Below are positions 46,269-55,995 of a DNA stretch of 64,000 nucleotides, piece after piece (the stretch's first letter is position 1; every line of letters begins with the position of its first letter). Both the position numbers and the translations under genes were made by a program. The stretch is from Whitmania pigra (lineage: Eukaryota > Annelida > Clitellata > Hirudinida > Haemopidae): positions 682,001-746,000 of the forward strand of contig JAJTWR010000479.1 of assembly GCA_021613335.1 (NCBI GenBank), written 5' to 3'. The notes beneath the pieces were generated by a model. That model was not told the origin of the DNA. It saw only the letters and a program-made list of their open reading frames with translations, and made no database searches.

Positions 46269-47312
46269 TTAGTTACGTTTGTAAATAGTTAGAGTATCAG
46301 TTTTAAGTTTAATTTGTTGAATGATTTCTCCCTTTAGCCTCGGGGCTGCCAAACCTTGGTTAAAACCGTTTACAGAAGTAAAAATACGCGCCTCGTCCCA
46401 CATATTTGCGCGAATAAATTGGCTAAGGATATTTGCTCCGCCTTCTATAATAAGCGATTGAATATCTGTTAAGTAAAGTTGATAGGCAATCTTTTGCGGC
46501 AGATAAAAATGCATGTCTTCTATTTTAATGAAATGAATATTGTCAACAACCTCAGTTTTTATTTCGTTGAAAATAATTGTTTTTGATTCTTTGTTATAAA
46601 TATTTGCCGAAGGTAAAATTTCTAAATTTTTATCAATTAAAATTCGGATTGGATTTTTACCGCCCACACGATTGGTAAGCCTTGGATTGTCGGCTAATGC
46701 GGTTTTTTTACCGATCAAAATGGCGTCTTCCTCGCCTCGCCATTTATGGCTCATTAATTTTGCGTCTTCTCCGCTAATCCATTGTTGGCGGGTTTGCTTT
46801 GGGGCAAAGAAATCGTTGACGGTTTGAGCCCATTTTAATATGATGTAAGGACGTTGTTGGGTAATTCTTGTAAAAAACCGGCGGTTTAACCACCAAGCCG
46901 CATCGTTTAATAAACCCACTTCTACTTTAATGCCGGCTTGTTTAAGTTTTTCAATTCCTTTTCCGTTTACATCAGCATAGGGGTCGATATTGGCAATAAT
47001 TACTTTTTTAACCTGTTGTTTTATCAAAAAATCTGCGCATGGCGGGGTTTTACCCGAATGCGAACAAGGTTCCAAATTTACATAAACAACGCTTTTTTTG
47101 AGTAAATCAGGCCCTTGGCGGCCAAAATTTAATAAAATGTCATTTACCGCGTTTACTTCGGCATGAGGCTGGCCAAAATGCTGATGATAACCCTCGCCTA
47201 TAATCTGATTTTCATACACAATTACGCTACCTACCATCGGATTAGGACTTACCCTGCCAAGACCTTTTTCTGCCAGTTGGAGGCACCGTTGCATAAACTT
47301 TTCTTTGGTCAT
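46269..47312 (-). CDS. ribD: bifunctional riboflavin deaminase/reductase
   Basis: 347 residues. The N-terminal deaminase has the zinc motifs HAEVNAV and EPCSHSGKTPPCAD, preceded by RVSPNPMVGSVIV. The C-terminal reductase has KWAQTVNDFF, WISGEDAKLMSHKWR and SLIIEGGANIL. It does two steps of riboflavin synthesis in the cytoplasm. First gene of the ribD-transporter-yigZ unit. Confidence 0.96.
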   Translation of the reverse strand: MTKEKFMQRCLQLAEKGLGRVSPNPMVGSVIVYENQIIGEGYHQHFGQPHAEVNAVNDILLNFGRQGPDLLKKSVVYVNLEPCSHSGKTPPCADFLIKQQVKKVIIANIDPYADVNGKGIEKLKQAGIKVEVGLLNDAAWWLNRRFFTRITQQRPYIILKWAQTVNDFFAPKQTRQQWISGEDAKLMSHKWRGEEDAILIGKKTALADNPRLTNRVGGKNPIRILIDKNLEILPSANIYNKESKTIIFNEIKTEVVDNIHFIKIEDMHFYLPQKIAYQLYLTDIQSLIIEGGANILSQFIRANMWDEARIFTSVNGFNQGLAAPRLKGEIIQQIKLKTDTLTIYKRN

Positions 47313-47409
47313 TTCAGCAAAAATAATTATTGACGCGATTTTTAAGCAATTAAAAAATTATAACCGCTGAAAAAAAATAAATTTATGCCGCAGGCTTTAT
47401 TTTTGCATG

Positions 47410-48303
47410 ATGAAATTAAAACAGCTAGCCGAAAGCTATCAGCTTGAACTGAAACCTGTTTATGGAACAGACGAGGTAAACGCCATTTTTAGAATAGTGT
47501 CTCAGCATGTTTTAGGTTTTGGTAGTCATCCGTTTTTTTTAAATAAAAATACGGAAGTAACCGATGAAAATGTATTGGCTTTTACTTCCGTTTTAGCGAA
47601 ACTTAAGAATAACTTTCCGTTGCAATATATTTTGGGTTTTACCGAATTTTACGGACAGCGGTTTGAAGTAAATCAGGCAGTGCTGATTCCAAGACCGGAA
47701 ACGGAAGAATTGGTAAAACTGATACTCGATACCATTGCAAACAAAAAAAACCATTTAAAAATTTTAGATATAGGAACAGGAAGCGGATGCATTGCAATTA
47801 CGTTGAAAAAAAAATTGCCCAATGCAACGGTTTATGCCACCGACATTTCAGAAGAAGCTTTAGCAGTGGCTCGTAAAAATGCAGACCTGAACAAAGTGTC
47901 CGTACATTTTTTAAAACACGATATTTTAAATGATGGCGCGTTAAACGTAAAAAATTTCGACGTTATTGTCAGTAATCCGCCTTATATCGCTGAAAACCAA
48001 AAAACAGCTATGCACAAAAATGTGTTGCTTTACGAGCCCCATTCAGCTTTGTTTGTGAGCAATGAAAATCCTTTAATTTTTTATAAATCCATTGTTGATT
48101 TTGCCAAAAATTATTTAAGCAAAAAAGGATTGCTTTTTTTTGAAATTAACGAAAATTCGGGAGCAGAAACCATGCAAATTATTAAAGATAACGGTTTTAT
48201 AAATAGTTTTTTATTTAAAGACATACAAAGAAAAAACAGAATGATTAAGGCCTCTCGGCAGCCTTTAAGCTCTGGGATGAAATTGATTGATAACGCTTCT
48301 TAA
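47410..48303 (+). CDS. prmC: peptide chain release factor N5-glutamine methyltransferase
   Basis: 297 residues from ATG 47410; an ATG one codon earlier is equally possible. SAM motif I is LDIGTGSGCIAI, the catalytic motif VSNPPYIAENQ, and YILGFTEFYGQRF with IPRPETEELV is the conserved N-domain junction. It methylates the GGQ glutamine of release factors. Its 3' end overlaps xerD (opposite strand) by 39 bases. Confidence 0.95.
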   Translation: MKLKQLAESYQLELKPVYGTDEVNAIFRIVSQHVLGFGSHPFFLNKNTEVTDENVLAFTSVLAKLKNNFPLQYILGFTEFYGQRFEVNQAVLIPRPETEELVKLILDTIANKKNHLKILDIGTGSGCIAITLKKKLPNATVYATDISEEALAVARKNADLNKVSVHFLKHDILNDGALNVKNFDVIVSNPPYIAENQKTAMHKNVLLYEPHSALFVSNENPLIFYKSIVDFAKNYLSKKGLLFFEINENSGAETMQIIKDNGFINSFLFKDIQRKNRMIKASRQPLSSGMKLIDNAS

Positions 48304-49164
48304 AAAATCCCGATCCAAATGCGTATAAATTTCTGTTGTGGTAATACTGACATGGCCTAACATTTCTTGAACCGCTCTTAAATCGGCGCCGCCCTCTATT
48401 AAATGAGTGGCAAAAGAATGCCTTAAAGTATGCGGACTGATATTTTTTTTAATACCGGCGGTTGCTGCCAAATCTTTAATGAGCGTAAATACCGAAATTC
48501 TGGAAAGCTTGCTTCCAAACCTGTTTAGAAAGATAAAATCTTCGTGTCCTTTTTTAATATTAAGATGTGCCCTAACTTCTTTTAAGTAAATTTCTATATA
48601 TTTTAATGCCGTAGGGTTTATGGGAACTAATCTTTCTTTATTTCCTTTTCCGATTACCCTTATAAATTCGGTTTGCGGAAATAGATTGGATATTTTTAAT
48701 TCTACCAGTTCGGTTACTCGAAGACCGCTTCCATACAAAACTTCTAAAATGGCTTTGCTTCGCATACCTTCGGGTTTGGAGGCGTCAATGGCTTCAATTA
48801 AACTGTTAACTTCATGAATATGGAGAGTATCGGGCAGTTTTCTTGTTTGCTTAGGCGCTTGCAGTAAAATTGTCGGATCAATCGTTATAATTTCTTCTTG
48901 CAGTAAATAAAAATAGAATGCTTTAATGCCCGATATAATCCTGGCTTGGGTACTTGCTTGTATGCCTAATTTATTTAACCAGCTTATAAACTGCCTAAGT
49001 TCGGGCAGTTTTACATATGGCAAAGTTGTTTGCAGGCCTGATATTTCCAAATATCTAACCAACTTATTTACATCGTTCAAATAAGCCTCTATTGAGTTAT
49101 TGGATAAAGAACGTTCTAACTTAAGGTAAATCGAAAAACCTTTTAAATAAGTTTGGGCGTTCAT
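48265..49164 (-). CDS. xerD: site-specific tyrosine recombinase XerD/XerC type
   Basis: 299 residues. The N-terminal SAM-like core-binding domain is at 1-90. Catalytic residues are visible as R in LYGSGLRVTELVEL, K in GKGNKERLVP, HxxR in SPHTLRHSFATHL, H in LGHVSITTTEIYTHL and its Tyr. It resolves chromosome dimers at dif. Small mobile elements sometimes use the same enzyme for integration. It is convergent with prmC. Confidence 0.93.
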   Translation of the reverse strand: MNAQTYLKGFSIYLKLERSLSNNSIEAYLNDVNKLVRYLEISGLQTTLPYVKLPELRQFISWLNKLGIQASTQARIISGIKAFYFYLLQEEIITIDPTILLQAPKQTRKLPDTLHIHEVNSLIEAIDASKPEGMRSKAILEVLYGSGLRVTELVELKISNLFPQTEFIRVIGKGNKERLVPINPTALKYIEIYLKEVRAHLNIKKGHEDFIFLNRFGSKLSRISVFTLIKDLAATAGIKKNISPHTLRHSFATHLIEGGADLRAVQEMLGHVSITTTEIYTHLDRDFLRSVINQFHPRA

Positions 49165-49217
49165 TTTTTATGTTTTTTTTATAACATTGCAACATTACAA
49201 ATTAATATTGACATGAT

Positions 49218-49637
49218 ATGAAAATCCAGATTATTAATGGGCCAAATCTTAATCTATTGGGTATGCGGGAGCCGAATATTTATGGTTCTGAAACCTTCGA
49301 AAGCTATTTGGAAAAATTAAGAAATCAGTATAAGCATGTGCAAATAGAGTATTACCAAAGTAATATAGAAGGCGAACTGATTAATAAATTGCATGAAGTC
49401 GGTTTTTCTTATGACGGGATTATCCTTAACGCAGGAGCCTATACGCATACCTCTGCGGCTATTGCAGATGCCATTGCAGGCATTAAAACGCCGGTTGTGG
49501 AAGTACACGTTTCAAACATTTATGCTAGAGAAGAGTTTAGGCATATTTCTTTAACGGGCAAAAATTGCCTTGGGGTATTAACAGGATTTGGTTTTGACGG
49601 CTATCGCCTGGCTTTAACAAGTTTTTTAAAGAGTTGA
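49218..49637 (+). CDS. aroQ: 3-dehydroquinate dehydratase, type II
   Basis: 139 residues, the expected size. INGPNLNLLGMREPNIYG carries the catalytic Arg/Tyr. NAGAYTHTSAAIADAI and HVSNIYAREEFRHIS hold the remaining active-site residues. It forms 3-dehydroshikimate in the shikimate pathway. It is divergent from xerD. Confidence 0.97.
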   Translation: MKIQIINGPNLNLLGMREPNIYGSETFESYLEKLRNQYKHVQIEYYQSNIEGELINKLHEVGFSYDGIILNAGAYTHTSAAIADAIAGIKTPVVEVHVSNIYAREEFRHISLTGKNCLGVLTGFGFDGYRLALTSFLKS

Positions 49638-49740
49638 TAACTAACCGTTCTATGCTCTTTCAGAAATTATAAATGCGGTTAGGGCATTTTATTGATCGCA
49701 ACTTAATATCAACGCATGGCATAAGCTCGCTTGTTTTTAT

Positions 49741-50760
49741 TCAAATAAAATTTAATTCCTTAAACTTTTTTATTTTTTTTATAAAGTACTGAAAAACGAT
49801 GCTTTTTTTGTAAACGCCCGTGTGTTGCGATAATGGAATGGCATACGGTTGTCTTTTTGCGGAGGTATGTTTTAGGTTTTGTAAAAAATGTAAATGCGCT
49901 TTAGAAATAGCTATTAAATCATTTATTTTACCCTGAAATAAAAAATGAAACCATGCGGCGAAATCTAAAAAGAAACGAACAAAAATTCTTGCGTAAGCAT
50001 CGCCTTGGGGTAGGTTTTTTTGCATAATGATCAGGTTATTGCGGAAATTTAAATAGGTTTTATACGGATTTGAAGCGTTTAATGTTCCCCCGCCAACATG
50101 GTAAACTTCAGATTCTGCGCAATACATAATTTTATATCCCAAGTTTTTTAAGCGCCAGCAAAGATCAATTTCTTCCATATGAGAAAATAGATCGCCGTCT
50201 AAACCGCCAACGGCTATCCAAGCGCTTTTTTTAATGAACAATGCTGCGCCGCTTGCCCAAAATATTTCTCCGTTTGTATTATATTGGCCAAGGTCGGTTT
50301 CCACAAAATCAAACAAACGCCCTCTACAAAAAGTAAATCCGTAAAGATCTATAAAACCTCCCGCAGCCCCCGCATGTTCAAAATGCCTTTTATGAGTATA
50401 TGATTTGATTTTTGGTTGTGCTGCGGCAATTTTTTCATCTTGTTGCATTAACCTTATTACAGGCTGTATCCAATGTTTAGGCACTTCAACATCTGAATTG
50501 AGCAGTATAAAATAATTGGCGTCAATTTTATTTAAAACCTCGTTATAACCGCCGGCATAGCCATAATTTATGGTATTGTTGATGATTTTTATCTGAGGAT
50601 ATTTTTTATTGACAAATGCTGCCGAATCGTCTGTCGAAGCATTGTCGCCAACAACAATTTGTAAATTGGGGTAATCGGTTTGGATAACGGACGGAAGAAA
50701 TTTTTCCAGCCATTTTTTCCCGTTCCAATTTAAAATAACAATTGCTACCCTTGGCTCCAT
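49741..50760 (-). CDS. GT2 family glycosyltransferase, rhamnosyltransferase-like
   Basis: 339 residues. It starts RVAIVILNWNGKKWLEKFLP, has VGDNASTDDSAAFV and LLNSDVEVPKHWI (DxD-like) and a later SHMEEIDLCWRLKNLGYKI block, the WbbL-type pattern. It probably adds a sugar to a surface polysaccharide. The upstream acyltransferase gene ends two bases before it, so the two are co-transcribed envelope genes. Confidence 0.92.
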   Translation of the reverse strand: MEPRVAIVILNWNGKKWLEKFLPSVIQTDYPNLQIVVGDNASTDDSAAFVNKKYPQIKIINNTINYGYAGGYNEVLNKIDANYFILLNSDVEVPKHWIQPVIRLMQQDEKIAAAQPKIKSYTHKRHFEHAGAAGGFIDLYGFTFCRGRLFDFVETDLGQYNTNGEIFWASGAALFIKKSAWIAVGGLDGDLFSHMEEIDLCWRLKNLGYKIMYCAESEVYHVGGGTLNASNPYKTYLNFRNNLIIMQKNLPQGDAYARIFVRFFLDFAAWFHFLFQGKINDLIAISKAHLHFLQNLKHTSAKRQPYAIPLSQHTGVYKKSIVFQYFIKKIKKFKELNFI

Positions 50761-50761
50761 G

Positions 50762-51631
50762 TTAAGCGTTCAGTTTCCATCGCCTGTGACTCCACAGCCA
50801 TAAAGCGGGTTCTCTTTTTATTGTTTTTTCTAAGATTTCAAAAAAACTGTCAATTATTTCGTATTTGGCGGTTTCTTTAGGGTTTAAAGCCAACGGTATT
50901 ACCTGTACTTCGTAATAACCTCTTTTTATACGTTTATAATCAAGATAAAAAACCGGATTATTGGTTTGTTGAGCAACTTTTTCTAAACCTAATAACACCG
51001 CCGTTGGTTGGTTTAAAAAGCGAAGAGTGTATTTTACATGTTCTTTAACCGGCGTTTGATCGCTTGCAAAGGCAAGTATAGCGGTACTGTTTTTAGTTTT
51101 AACCACAGTCCGCATGGTTTGTTTCATTTCTACCATTTTATTGCCAAAACGAGACCTAACATAGTTAAACCAATCATTAAAGAACCGGTTGTTTAGTTTT
51201 TTATAAATAACATGCACGCCATGTTTGGCATGAATCCCAAAGGCAATTATTATCATTTCCCAATTGCAGCTATGCCCTGAACAAACTAAAACGCTTTGCC
51301 CGTTATCTAAATAAACTTTTAGCTCGTCCAAGTTTACAAGTTTTACACGCTTTAGCAAGGCTTTTTCCGATATAGAATAAAGCTTGATAATTTCCACAAT
51401 CAAATCTATAAAATAGCGGAAATAAGATTTTTCAATTTTAATAATTTCAGCTTTGCTTTTATCCGGAAATGAATTTATTAAATTGTTGCGCACTACTTTT
51501 TTTCTATAACCCACCAGATAATAAAACGGATAATACACGAGCGAGGAAAACAGGTAAAGTATAGAAAAAGGCAACTTGGATATCAAGAATAAAAAAAGTA
51601 GAGTAATGCGTAATATGGCCTTTTTAATCAT
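50762..51631 (-). CDS. lysophospholipid/lipid A acyltransferase, LpxL-HtrB family
   Basis: 289 residues with an N-terminal membrane anchor. CSGHSCNWEMIIIAFG is the H-x4-[DE] catalytic motif, then ASDQTPVKEHVKYTLRFL and the C-terminal REPALWLWSHRRWKL. The family adds a secondary acyl chain to lipid A; ornithine-lipid-type substrates are also possible in this phylum. It is divergent from the WbqC gene. Confidence 0.9.
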   Translation of the reverse strand: MIKKAILRITLLFLFLISKLPFSILYLFSSLVYYPFYYLVGYRKKVVRNNLINSFPDKSKAEIIKIEKSYFRYFIDLIVEIIKLYSISEKALLKRVKLVNLDELKVYLDNGQSVLVCSGHSCNWEMIIIAFGIHAKHGVHVIYKKLNNRFFNDWFNYVRSRFGNKMVEMKQTMRTVVKTKNSTAILAFASDQTPVKEHVKYTLRFLNQPTAVLLGLEKVAQQTNNPVFYLDYKRIKRGYYEVQVIPLALNPKETAKYEIIDSFFEILEKTIKREPALWLWSHRRWKLNA

Positions 51632-51668
51632 TAATTTCGATAAAAATTTTACAAAAGTAAATCATCTG

Positions 51669-52277
51669 ATGCAAAAACCAACTATTTTACCATTATTTTA
51701 TCTGCCGCCGGTAAGCTATTTCAGTTGCTTAAAAACGCAAAATTTTCAATTTCTGCTTGAACAGTATGAGCATTTCCCCAAACAAACATATCGTAACAGA
51801 ACTTGCGTGCAATCGCCAAACGGGGTGTTGGTTTTAACCGTGCCTGTTGTTAAAGCTTCTAAAGCGCAGACCCCAATAAAAGACGTAAAGATAAGTTATG
51901 ATTTTAATTGGCAGCGTTTGCATTGGTTAAGCTTACAAAATAATTACAGAAGTTCTGCGTATTTTGAGTTTTATGAAGATGGTTTGGCGCCATTTTATCA
52001 AAAAAAATTTGATTTTCTTTTTGATTTTAACCTTGAGCTTTTTGAGTGGATTAATAAACAACTAAAACTGGATATCGAACTTAAATTAACGGAAAGTTAT
52101 GTAAAAGAACTTGATAAAACTTTAGATTTTCGCAATACCATAACCAAGAAAAACGCTTTGGATACAAAAACAAAGCCTTATTTTCAAGTGTTTGGCGATC
52201 GTTGCGGTTTTATCAACAATTTAAGCGTGGTAGATTTATTGTTCAACCAAGGTCCGCAGGCTGAAAATTTTTTTTAA
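51669..52277 (+). CDS. WbqC-like family protein
   Basis: 202 residues from ATG 51669 (MQKPTILPLFYLPPVSYFSCL); the frame opens at 51576 but the upstream part overlaps the divergent gene. YRNRTCVQSPNGVLVLTVPV and SAYFEFYEDGLAPFYQKKF are WbqC signatures. The family has been linked to O-antigen or polysaccharide synthesis; the enzyme activity is not certain. The end at 52277 is four bases before the corA start. Confidence 0.88.
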   Translation: MQKPTILPLFYLPPVSYFSCLKTQNFQFLLEQYEHFPKQTYRNRTCVQSPNGVLVLTVPVVKASKAQTPIKDVKISYDFNWQRLHWLSLQNNYRSSAYFEFYEDGLAPFYQKKFDFLFDFNLELFEWINKQLKLDIELKLTESYVKELDKTLDFRNTITKKNALDTKTKPYFQVFGDRCGFINNLSVVDLLFNQGPQAENFF

Positions 52278-52280
52278 CAA

Positions 52281-53405
52281 ATGCGCAAAAAACAACCGAT
52301 AAAAAAACCTAAAAAACCAATTACGCTGCCCAAACCGGGTAGCAGCCCGGGTTATCTGCATATAGACGACGAGGCATTAAATCCTCAAATTCAACTTTAC
52401 ATTTATGCTGCAGACAGTTACCTGGTTAAAAGTTTGCATGAGCATGATTTAGATAAAATTAAAACATTTATTGCCGATGAAAATAAAACCTGCTGGGTGG
52501 AAATTAAAGGTTTCAATTCTAGGTCGATGTTTGACGCTATCGGCCGAGAGTTAAACATTAACAAATTAACGCTTGAAGACATTACCCATACTTATCAGCG
52601 CGCAAAATTTGAAGAATACCAAGACTATAATTTCGCTATCAGCAGAATGCTGTATCTTACCGATGAAAATACGATAGAAAATATACAAATAGCATTTATT
52701 TTAACCGGTAATACCCTTTTTACTTTTCAGGATGTTTACGATGATTTTTTAGAAGCCGTAAAAAAACGTTTAATTGGCGGAAAAGGCAATATCCGCATTG
52801 CAGGCTCGAGCTATCTGATGTACGCAATTATGGACGCAGTGGTAGATAATTATTTTTCGATTCTGGGCAAATTTGCAGAACAATTAGAGAGTTTGGAAGA
52901 AAAACTTTTAGATAAACCCGATAAGTACGTAATGATCGAGGCCCAACGTATTAAACGAAATTTAATTACTTTAAGAAGAGCGGTTTGGCCCGAACGCGAT
53001 AAACTGAACGACATTATCCGCACAGAAGACGCTTATGTTAGCGATACATCCAAGTTTTATTTTAAAGACGTTTACGATCATACCATCCAAATCATTGACA
53101 TGATTGAATCACAGAAAGAAATTACAGCCGGTAATATTGATTTATATCTTTCTATTATAAGCAACAGAATGAACGAAATTATGAAAGTACTCACCATTAT
53201 CTCATCCGTTTTTATTCCATTAACCTTTATAGCAGGTATTTATGGGATGAACTTTGCAAGAGAAGACCCCAAATCCGGAAAATTTCTTCCCGCTAACATG
53301 CCCGAGCTATATGCAGAACACGGTTATTTATACACGCTTATTGTTATGCTCGTCATTGCTCTTGCCCAAATTGTTTATTTTTGGAGAAAGGGTTGGTTTA
53401 AATAA
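52281..53405 (+). CDS. corA: magnesium/cobalt transporter CorA
   Basis: 374 residues. A long cytoplasmic funnel domain is followed by two C-terminal membrane helices with the signature YGMNF between them (FIAGIYGMNFAREDP) and a basic end WRKGWFK. It forms a pentameric Mg2+ channel in the inner membrane. A decayed pseudouridine synthase gene follows. Confidence 0.95.
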   Translation: MRKKQPIKKPKKPITLPKPGSSPGYLHIDDEALNPQIQLYIYAADSYLVKSLHEHDLDKIKTFIADENKTCWVEIKGFNSRSMFDAIGRELNINKLTLEDITHTYQRAKFEEYQDYNFAISRMLYLTDENTIENIQIAFILTGNTLFTFQDVYDDFLEAVKKRLIGGKGNIRIAGSSYLMYAIMDAVVDNYFSILGKFAEQLESLEEKLLDKPDKYVMIEAQRIKRNLITLRRAVWPERDKLNDIIRTEDAYVSDTSKFYFKDVYDHTIQIIDMIESQKEITAGNIDLYLSIISNRMNEIMKVLTIISSVFIPLTFIAGIYGMNFAREDPKSGKFLPANMPELYAEHGYLYTLIVMLVIALAQIVYFWRKGWFK

Positions 53406-53691
53406 CGAAAAAGAGCATTTACTATTGGAAATGATTTATCAAGATGATTTTTTGACGACTGTTGACAAGCCCGCAACGGATTGTTGGCTCATCGTTTTAA
53501 AATAGCCACACCTCCGAGTTTGTTTTGCAAAATGCTTTCGCAAAATTTGTAACCCTTGCAAAAAGTTAAAATGAATTTTTAGAAACCGGCAAATATCATC
53601 CCTCAAAACGCCGTTTATTTATGGTGATTTTTCATGGGGTCTTAAAATTTTCAAATTACCTCATTTTTATCTAGCAGGCTTTATGGTTTTG
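53406..53691 (+). pseudogene. pseudouridine synthase (TruC/RluA-like), N-terminal remnant
   Basis: From 53430 the three frames together give EMIYQDDFLTTVDKPA, then GLLAHRFKIATPPS, then EFVLQNAFAKFV. This follows the start of TruC-type synthases (YQDD.LV.VNKP.GLLVHRS.IA...EF.LQ). At least two frameshifts occur and the catalytic domain is gone. The rest of the interval up to 53691 holds nothing recognisable. Confidence 0.6.
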
Positions 53692-55032
53692 CTAAACCAA
53701 CATTTTTGTTTTTTGCCTGAATCTACAAAAAAGCAGGATAGAGACGGTTAGCAGAGCAATAGTTAATCCATACCAAATTCCTTTTACGCCCATCGTTAAA
53801 TGAATTCCTAAAAAATAACCTAAAGGAATGCCTATCAGCCAGTAAGACAAAAAAGTAAATACGGTGGGAATATTTACGTCGTTAATACCGCGTAAAATTC
53901 CTAAGCCAACCACTTGCATACCATCAAAAAGTTGAAAAAATCCGGCTATAATTAGTAAACAAGCGGTTATGTTAACCACTTTGGCGTCGGTTGTGAAAAT
54001 ATAAGGCAACAAATGGCTTAAGCTGATAAACAATAAAGCGGTAATACACATAAGGGCTATTATTATATGGTAACTTGCAATGGCCGACCGGCGAAGATCA
54101 ATAAGGCTGCGTTTACCTAAATAAGTAGCCGCTTTGATGGTTGCGGCAGAGGCAATGCCGCTTGACATCATATAGGTACACGAGGCGCATGAAATAGCTA
54201 TCTGATGGGCCGCCTGCGGCGCGGCGCCCAAAGTGCCGGTTATGATAGCTGCGCCACCAAAAGCGCTTACTTCAAAAACGTATTGCATGGCAACCGGCGT
54301 GCCAATTTTAATAAGCTGAATACTTCTTATTTTATCTGACGCATACAATTTAAAATCTTTTAAATAAAGTTTAAAATGCTTTGAATTAAAAACATAAGCG
54401 CCCATTGCAAGGGCCATCAGACATCGGTCTAAAAGCGCGCTGATGCCAATGCCTTTAACGCCCATCGGGGTAATGCCAAACATTCCTTTTACCAGAACAA
54501 TTCCTATAATAATGTTAATGAGGTTTCCGGCAATTGATATCAGCATGGCTTGTTTGGTAAAGCCTAATCCTTCGGTAAACTGTCTAAAGGTTTGAAAAAT
54601 CATTAATGGAATGACCGAAAAAGCCGATAAAACCAAATATGGCTTAGCACAGGTAACCACCTCCGGCATTTGATTTAAACGGTCGATAACAGATAAAGCG
54701 CCAAAAAGTGTAATCAAGTAAAGTAAAATGCCGGTAATGACATTGATCAGCAAACTACTTGAAAACAAACGGCCGCATTCATCGTAATTTTTACTTCCAT
54801 TAGCCTTTGCAATAAGCGGAGTAAGCCCGTAAGACATGCCTATGCCCACAACTATAATAAGGCTGAAAAGACTGTTAACCAAAGATACCGCCGCCAACTG
54901 TACCGTTCCTGCAAATTGGCCAACAATTATACTCCCGGCAATATGTACTGCCATATGACCAATTTGCGATATCATGATAGGAAAAGCTAAAATCAGATTT
55001 TCTTTGTAGTAAGATTTATAACTAATTGACAT
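53692..55032 (-). CDS. MATE family multidrug/Na+ efflux transporter
   Basis: 446 residues, twelve membrane segments in two homologous halves, starting LILAFPIMISQIGHMAVHIAGS and with the repeated segment ending in the second half GVKGIGISALLDRC. The NorM-type family exports drugs in exchange for Na+ or H+. The substrate is not predictable. No regulator is adjacent. Confidence 0.93.
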   Translation of the reverse strand: MSISYKSYYKENLILAFPIMISQIGHMAVHIAGSIIVGQFAGTVQLAAVSLVNSLFSLIIVVGIGMSYGLTPLIAKANGSKNYDECGRLFSSSLLINVITGILLYLITLFGALSVIDRLNQMPEVVTCAKPYLVLSAFSVIPLMIFQTFRQFTEGLGFTKQAMLISIAGNLINIIIGIVLVKGMFGITPMGVKGIGISALLDRCLMALAMGAYVFNSKHFKLYLKDFKLYASDKIRSIQLIKIGTPVAMQYVFEVSAFGGAAIITGTLGAAPQAAHQIAISCASCTYMMSSGIASAATIKAATYLGKRSLIDLRRSAIASYHIIIALMCITALLFISLSHLLPYIFTTDAKVVNITACLLIIAGFFQLFDGMQVVGLGILRGINDVNIPTVFTFLSYWLIGIPLGYFLGIHLTMGVKGIWYGLTIALLTVSILLFCRFRQKTKMLV

Positions 55033-55188
55033 AAACTTGCAGCACCGTTGGCGCCAAATATAGCAAATCTTTTAGGCTGCTTTTTTTCTAATTTCTTCAG
55101 CGGTTGCGAAATATTCTTTTTTGTGATATGTGATAACGCGATGCTTGCTAATATCAGATTTACTAATTCTTAACAACCGGTTAGCAGT

Positions 55189-55350
55189 TCAATATACATG
55201 GTTATTTGCATAGGCTGCCAAAGTTTTGGCTATCTTTTGTATGTTTGCTGATGGTTTTTTTAGAAATCTTAAGGTAGTATTTTCGCCTTCTGCAATCTGT
55301 TTTTTAAGTTCATTTTTTGCAAAATTAAACGGAGACTTGTTGTTTCTCGT
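55189..55350 (-). pseudogene. AlbA_2 (Schlafen-like) domain fragment
   Basis: Minus strand NELKKQIAEGENTTLRFLKK then IQKIAKTLAAYANN. It resembles the first strand-helix of AlbA_2 domain proteins (EGE...EFK....KIAKTLAAFANT). It stops at 55189, has no start of its own and overlaps the 3' end of the next gene, so it is a truncated remnant. Confidence 0.4.
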
Positions 55351-55810
55351 TCGCAAGTCTATTACGCAGGTAAATTTCATTTATCGCCGTTGCGCACAAT
55401 TCTCCATTTTTATCATAGAGTTCTATTGGGTAAACTTTTGTAAATTTGCCTTCTGTATTCAGCGCATTTTGAGCCTCTTCAATCATCTGGTCGGTAATTA
55501 TTAAGGTAAAATAAAGATTTGTTAAACCGGGCTTTATATATTGTATAGAGCCTGATTTCAGCCAGGTGCGCACTTTAAAACCCCGCCGTTGCATTAATTG
55601 GTCAAAAATAATGGCATAAAACGGATCGGTTGCCGCATAAATGCTTCCGCCGAAAATAGAACCGTTGTAATTTCTGTTTAAAAAACTGTTTACAATTTTT
55701 ACATCAACCCCTCTGAAACCGGGATGAAATTTCTTGATCCATATACGCTGAAACAGCAAGGGGGGATAAAGCCGCATGGCCCATTTCAAAATTTTCTCTG
55801 AAACAATCAT
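55325..55810 (-). CDS. DUF4442 hot-dog fold protein
   Basis: 161 residues from ATG 55810 (MIVSEKILKWAMRLYPPLLFQR); earlier starts up to 55885 would add a hydrophobic extension. NGSIFGGSIYAATDPFYAIIFDQLMQRRGF and SGSIQYIKPGLTNLYFTLIITD are typical of DUF4442/YiiD C-terminal thioesterase-like proteins. It is probably an acyl-CoA or acyl-carrier thioesterase; the substrate is unknown. Confidence 0.8.
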   Translation of the reverse strand: MIVSEKILKWAMRLYPPLLFQRIWIKKFHPGFRGVDVKIVNSFLNRNYNGSIFGGSIYAATDPFYAIIFDQLMQRRGFKVRTWLKSGSIQYIKPGLTNLYFTLIITDQMIEEAQNALNTEGKFTKVYPIELYDKNGELCATAINEIYLRNRLANEKQQVSV

Positions 55811-55936
55811 ATACAAGTTAAATATCAGCATTAAGAATGGAAAAAAGCACAAATAAATGAAAAATCTAATATCGTCATAAAACAACGTTTATTTACAATT
55901 TTCATTATCAACAAAAAAAAGCATTTAAATTCAATT

Positions 55937-55975
55937 AAAAATTTACATTAGTTAATGTAAATTTTTGTAAATTTG
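55937..55975 (+). promoter_or_regulatory. operator palindrome and -7 element of the MFS gene
   Basis: A perfect inverted repeat with 14-bp arms (AAAAATTTACATTA / TAATGTAAATTTTT) around GT spans 55937-55966. TAAATTTG (55968-55975), an exact TAnnTTTG -7 element, follows directly, 20 bases before the ATG at 55996. A regulator bound to the palindrome would cover the -33 region. The cognate regulator is not in the window. Confidence 0.65.
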
Positions 55976-55995
55976 AGAAAACCAATTGGATTGTT

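Noticed and set aside
49317..49508. Minus-strand ORF inside aroQ.
   Set aside because: Shadow of a well-conserved gene.
53254..53505. 83-codon ORF overlapping the end of corA.
   Set aside because: The first part is a shadow of corA; only the part after 53430 has meaning, as a pseudouridine synthase remnant.
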